From Actinomycetes bacterium (lineage in GTDB: Bacteria > Actinomycetota > Acidimicrobiia > Acidimicrobiales > SZUA-35): a stretch of DNA of 25,155 bases. Shown here in pieces: positions 23,754 through 25,155 of this stretch. The first letter of the stretch is position 1. Every line of letters starts with the position of its first letter. Under the pieces are notes generated by a model that did no database searches, was not told the origin of the DNA, and worked only from the letters and a program-made list of their open reading frames with translations. The stretch lies in contig JAAETV010000473.1 of assembly GCA_024227975.1 (NCBI GenBank), positions 1 to 25,155 of the forward strand, read 5' to 3'. The position numbers and the translations under genes are program-made.

Positions 23754-24439
23754 GAGCTCGTACCTTCTGCTGTGGCGGTGTCGTCAAGTGCTAGCTCTGT
23801 CACTGAGTGTATTCGCCACTCGCTCATTGGGTTGGATTGCCCAAGAATGAACAAGCCTCGACTCGTGCCACCAGGAAAGGAGCCGACGATCTGATCGTCG
23901 GTCTCTTGGCGGATCAGGGCTTCTCCTCCTTCGAGGACGACCTCGATCTCAACCAGCTTGCCCAGTGTGCGCGTCTCATTGACCGAGATCAGGGTGGGTA
24001 GGGGTTCATCGAGGTAGACGCCGAGATCGAGGCTCTCCCGTTCCAAGGCTTCGGGGTGACCGGAGGCCCACTCATCGTTGTAGATGGACCCCAGGTCATA
24101 TCTGCCGGGGTAGCGGGTCGCCAGCCAGCTCTTGACCCTGAGCGTTGCCATGACCGGGATCCACTCGGCATCACCTGTTGTCTCCCGTGATGCTTGGGCG
24201 GCCAGTGTCTCGACATCGGTGAGATCGTCCTGGCGCACGGGAATCGGCTCCGCCTCGGTCGAGACCGCTGGCCCCGCGGGCTCGCTCTCCTCCACTTCCG
24301 GAGCCTGCTCGACGACGGAGCGGGTAGGAGGCGACGAGGAGGTCGTGTCGCCGCAAGCGAGGGCAACGATCGAGGCGCCGGCCAGCCAGCCAATGATGCG
24401 GAGCGCTGGCCCGAGGTGGTGGAGGGCCCGGGGCCTCAT
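23750..24439 (-). CDS. Putative lipoprotein with extracytoplasmic domain
   Basis: This 229-residue protein has a hydrophobic N-terminal segment ending at VALACGD, a loose lipobox, so lipid anchoring at that Cys is possible. A Pro/Ser/Glu-rich linker follows (about 33-70). A folded domain (about 75-220) starts LAAQASRETTGDAEW and ends in the MSEWRIHSVTEL strand typical of NTF2-like proteins. I do not recognise a family. It is translationally coupled on both sides: ATG 24439 overlaps the TadE/TadG-like gene's stop as ATGA, and its own stop overlaps the PKD gene start. This strongly suggests a shared complex with the pilus genes. Confidence 0.68.
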   Translation of the reverse strand: MRPRALHHLGPALRIIGWLAGASIVALACGDTTSSSPPTRSVVEQAPEVEESEPAGPAVSTEAEPIPVRQDDLTDVETLAAQASRETTGDAEWIPVMATLRVKSWLATRYPGRYDLGSIYNDEWASGHPEALERESLDLGVYLDEPLPTLISVNETRTLGKLVEIEVVLEGGEALIRQETDDQIVGSFPGGTSRGLFILGQSNPMSEWRIHSVTELALDDTATAEGTSS

Positions 24440-24942
24440 GGCCCACCGATCCTGGGGGCAGCCGACGCCTCGACCGCGATCTCGAGTGGGGCCTCGTCAC
24501 TCAAGAAGACCTTGATGAGGGTGAAGTCGACGACCGCCGTGAGCCGGACCGTGACCTCCTGGGTGGTCCCGTCGACCATGACGACGGGGGGGTTCTCCAC
24601 CAGGTCGAACTCGCTCTGGGCGGCCAGATTCTCACGGGCCAGTGCCTCGGCCAGAGTGTGGTCGATGGTGATCGCTCCCGTGGTGCGGAACGCATCGGTG
24701 TCGACCCCGTTTGCACCGGCTGCTGCTGCCGCCTCGGCCTGTTCGACGAGGGCTCGTCGCACTGCTACCCCTCGCCACAGGTCGAGGCCAAAGCCGGCGA
24801 TGAAAAGGATCGATATCGACCAATACAGGACCCATAAGCTCACCATGCCGGCTTCGGACCGGGGCCCGACCCCGGCACCCGGCTCGCCTTGTTCGTCGAT
24901 ATCGATATCAGGGTTGGCGCAGGCCGGTGAGCGGTCCCTCAT
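24436..24942 (-). CDS. TadE/TadG-like pseudopilin
   Basis: This 168-residue protein has a hydrophilic N-terminus of about 30 residues with RSEAG just before a single membrane helix (about 33-52), then VRRALVEQAEAAAAAGANGVD and a beta-rich extracytoplasmic domain. The polar leader, short charged motif, helix and Ala-rich amphipathic stretch match TadE/TadG minor pilins, which a Tad prepilin peptidase processes. The exact cleavage point is uncertain. ATG 24942 overlaps the stop of the upstream partial pilin gene as ATGA, which settles the start over the longer frame from 25005. Confidence 0.7.
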   Translation of the reverse strand: MRDRSPACANPDIDIDEQGEPGAGVGPRSEAGMVSLWVLYWSISILFIAGFGLDLWRGVAVRRALVEQAEAAAAAGANGVDTDAFRTTGAITIDHTLAEALARENLAAQSEFDLVENPPVVMVDGTTQEVTVRLTAVVDFTLIKVFLSDEAPLEIAVEASAAPRIGGP

Positions 24943-25155
24943 TCCAGGCCCCGATAGTCTTCGATCCGCTGGGTGGCAGAGGTCGACCACTCGGTCGCCC
25001 CCCATGAGCCGGCTCCCGGTATGTCGAGGGCCGGCATGGTCATGGTGATGGTGACGGTGACGTCCTCACCCCAGTCCCACACCGGAGCATCGACCGAGAC
25101 CTCGTACTGGTCGCTGCTCACCCCATAGTTGGCCGCCACCTCGTCGGCGACCAAG
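24939..25155 (-). CDS. TadE-like pilin, C-terminal part (partial)
   Basis: The last 71 residues of a protein that starts beyond the right edge are visible. VADEVAANYGVSSDQ, then alternating strands EDVTVTITMTMPALD and a short polar tail ending YRGLE, fit the extracytoplasmic end of TadE-like pseudopilins. The membrane segment is outside the window. It is translationally coupled to the TadE/TadG-like gene, so this operon continues upstream, where the Tad ATPase (TadA), platform proteins (TadB/C) and major pilin would be expected. Confidence 0.6.
   Translation of the reverse strand, partial: LVADEVAANYGVSSDQYEVSVDAPVWDWGEDVTVTITMTMPALDIPGAGSWGATEWSTSATQRIEDYRGLE

Noticed and set aside
1..25155. 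CRISPR arrays, tRNA or rRNA genes, insertion sequences
   Set aside because: No regularly spaced repeats, cloverleaf-like stretches, rRNA segments or transposase motifs were seen on reading, though no search tool was run.

Overview
The window looks like chromosomal DNA from a G+C-rich actinobacterium. An Acidimicrobiia-type lineage is my inference and I have not confirmed it. Pointers are strong GTG/TTG start usage, a LexA box of the Gram-positive type, a TANNNT promoter placed for a leaderless transcript, SCO6880-type secretion proteins and a LysM membrane protein. I see no rRNA, tRNA, CRISPR array, IS element, integrase or relaxase. No gap exceeds 300 bases; the longest are 222-461, 810-1010 and 8634-8878.

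Left part (1-8618): mostly metabolic and housekeeping genes. It holds the C-terminus of a sensor histidine kinase, a small 2TM-domain protein behind a promoter whose spacer is a perfect palindrome, an MFS exporter, a VOC protein, a large polytopic membrane protein on the minus strand and an HD-domain phosphohydrolase. A minus-strand run follows: dinB, a degenerate IspD-like nucleotidyltransferase and an alkyl-DHAP-synthase-like flavoprotein. A near-perfect LexA box touches the dinB start codon, so the run may be damage-inducible.

Middle part (8879-19092): a type IV secretion system (T4SS). A LysM membrane protein (+) converges on a minus-strand operon, which in transcription order reads: small two-TM pilin-like protein, VirB8/TcpC-like protein, VirB6/TrbL-like channel protein, SCO6880 protein (PrgI/VirB3-like), VirB4 ATPase domain, VirD4/TraG coupling ATPase. 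Several genes overlap by four bases (ATGA or GTGA). Divergent to it are a putative lipoprotein and a cell-wall hydrolase combining a lytic transglycosylase with an M15/HxH-type metallopeptidase-like domain, ended by a strong hairpin terminator. No relaxase or VirB11 ATPase is in the window, so protein secretion or a cell-surface role is as plausible as DNA transfer.

Right part (19194-25155): an acyl-CoA ligase, then a minus-strand operon continuing past the window edge. In transcription order it has two TadE/TadG-like pseudopilins (the first partial), a putative lipoprotein, a secreted PKD-like protein, a bitopic membrane protein, an excisionase-type HTH protein and a small A24 prepilin peptidase. 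This resembles a Tad pilus locus with unusual accessory genes.

The most interesting feature is the juxtaposition of a complete-looking minimal T4SS, with its own peptidoglycan hydrolase and LysM protein, beside a Tad-like operon containing a translationally coupled HTH regulator. Together they could form one envelope-spanning apparatus; that is inference from proximity.
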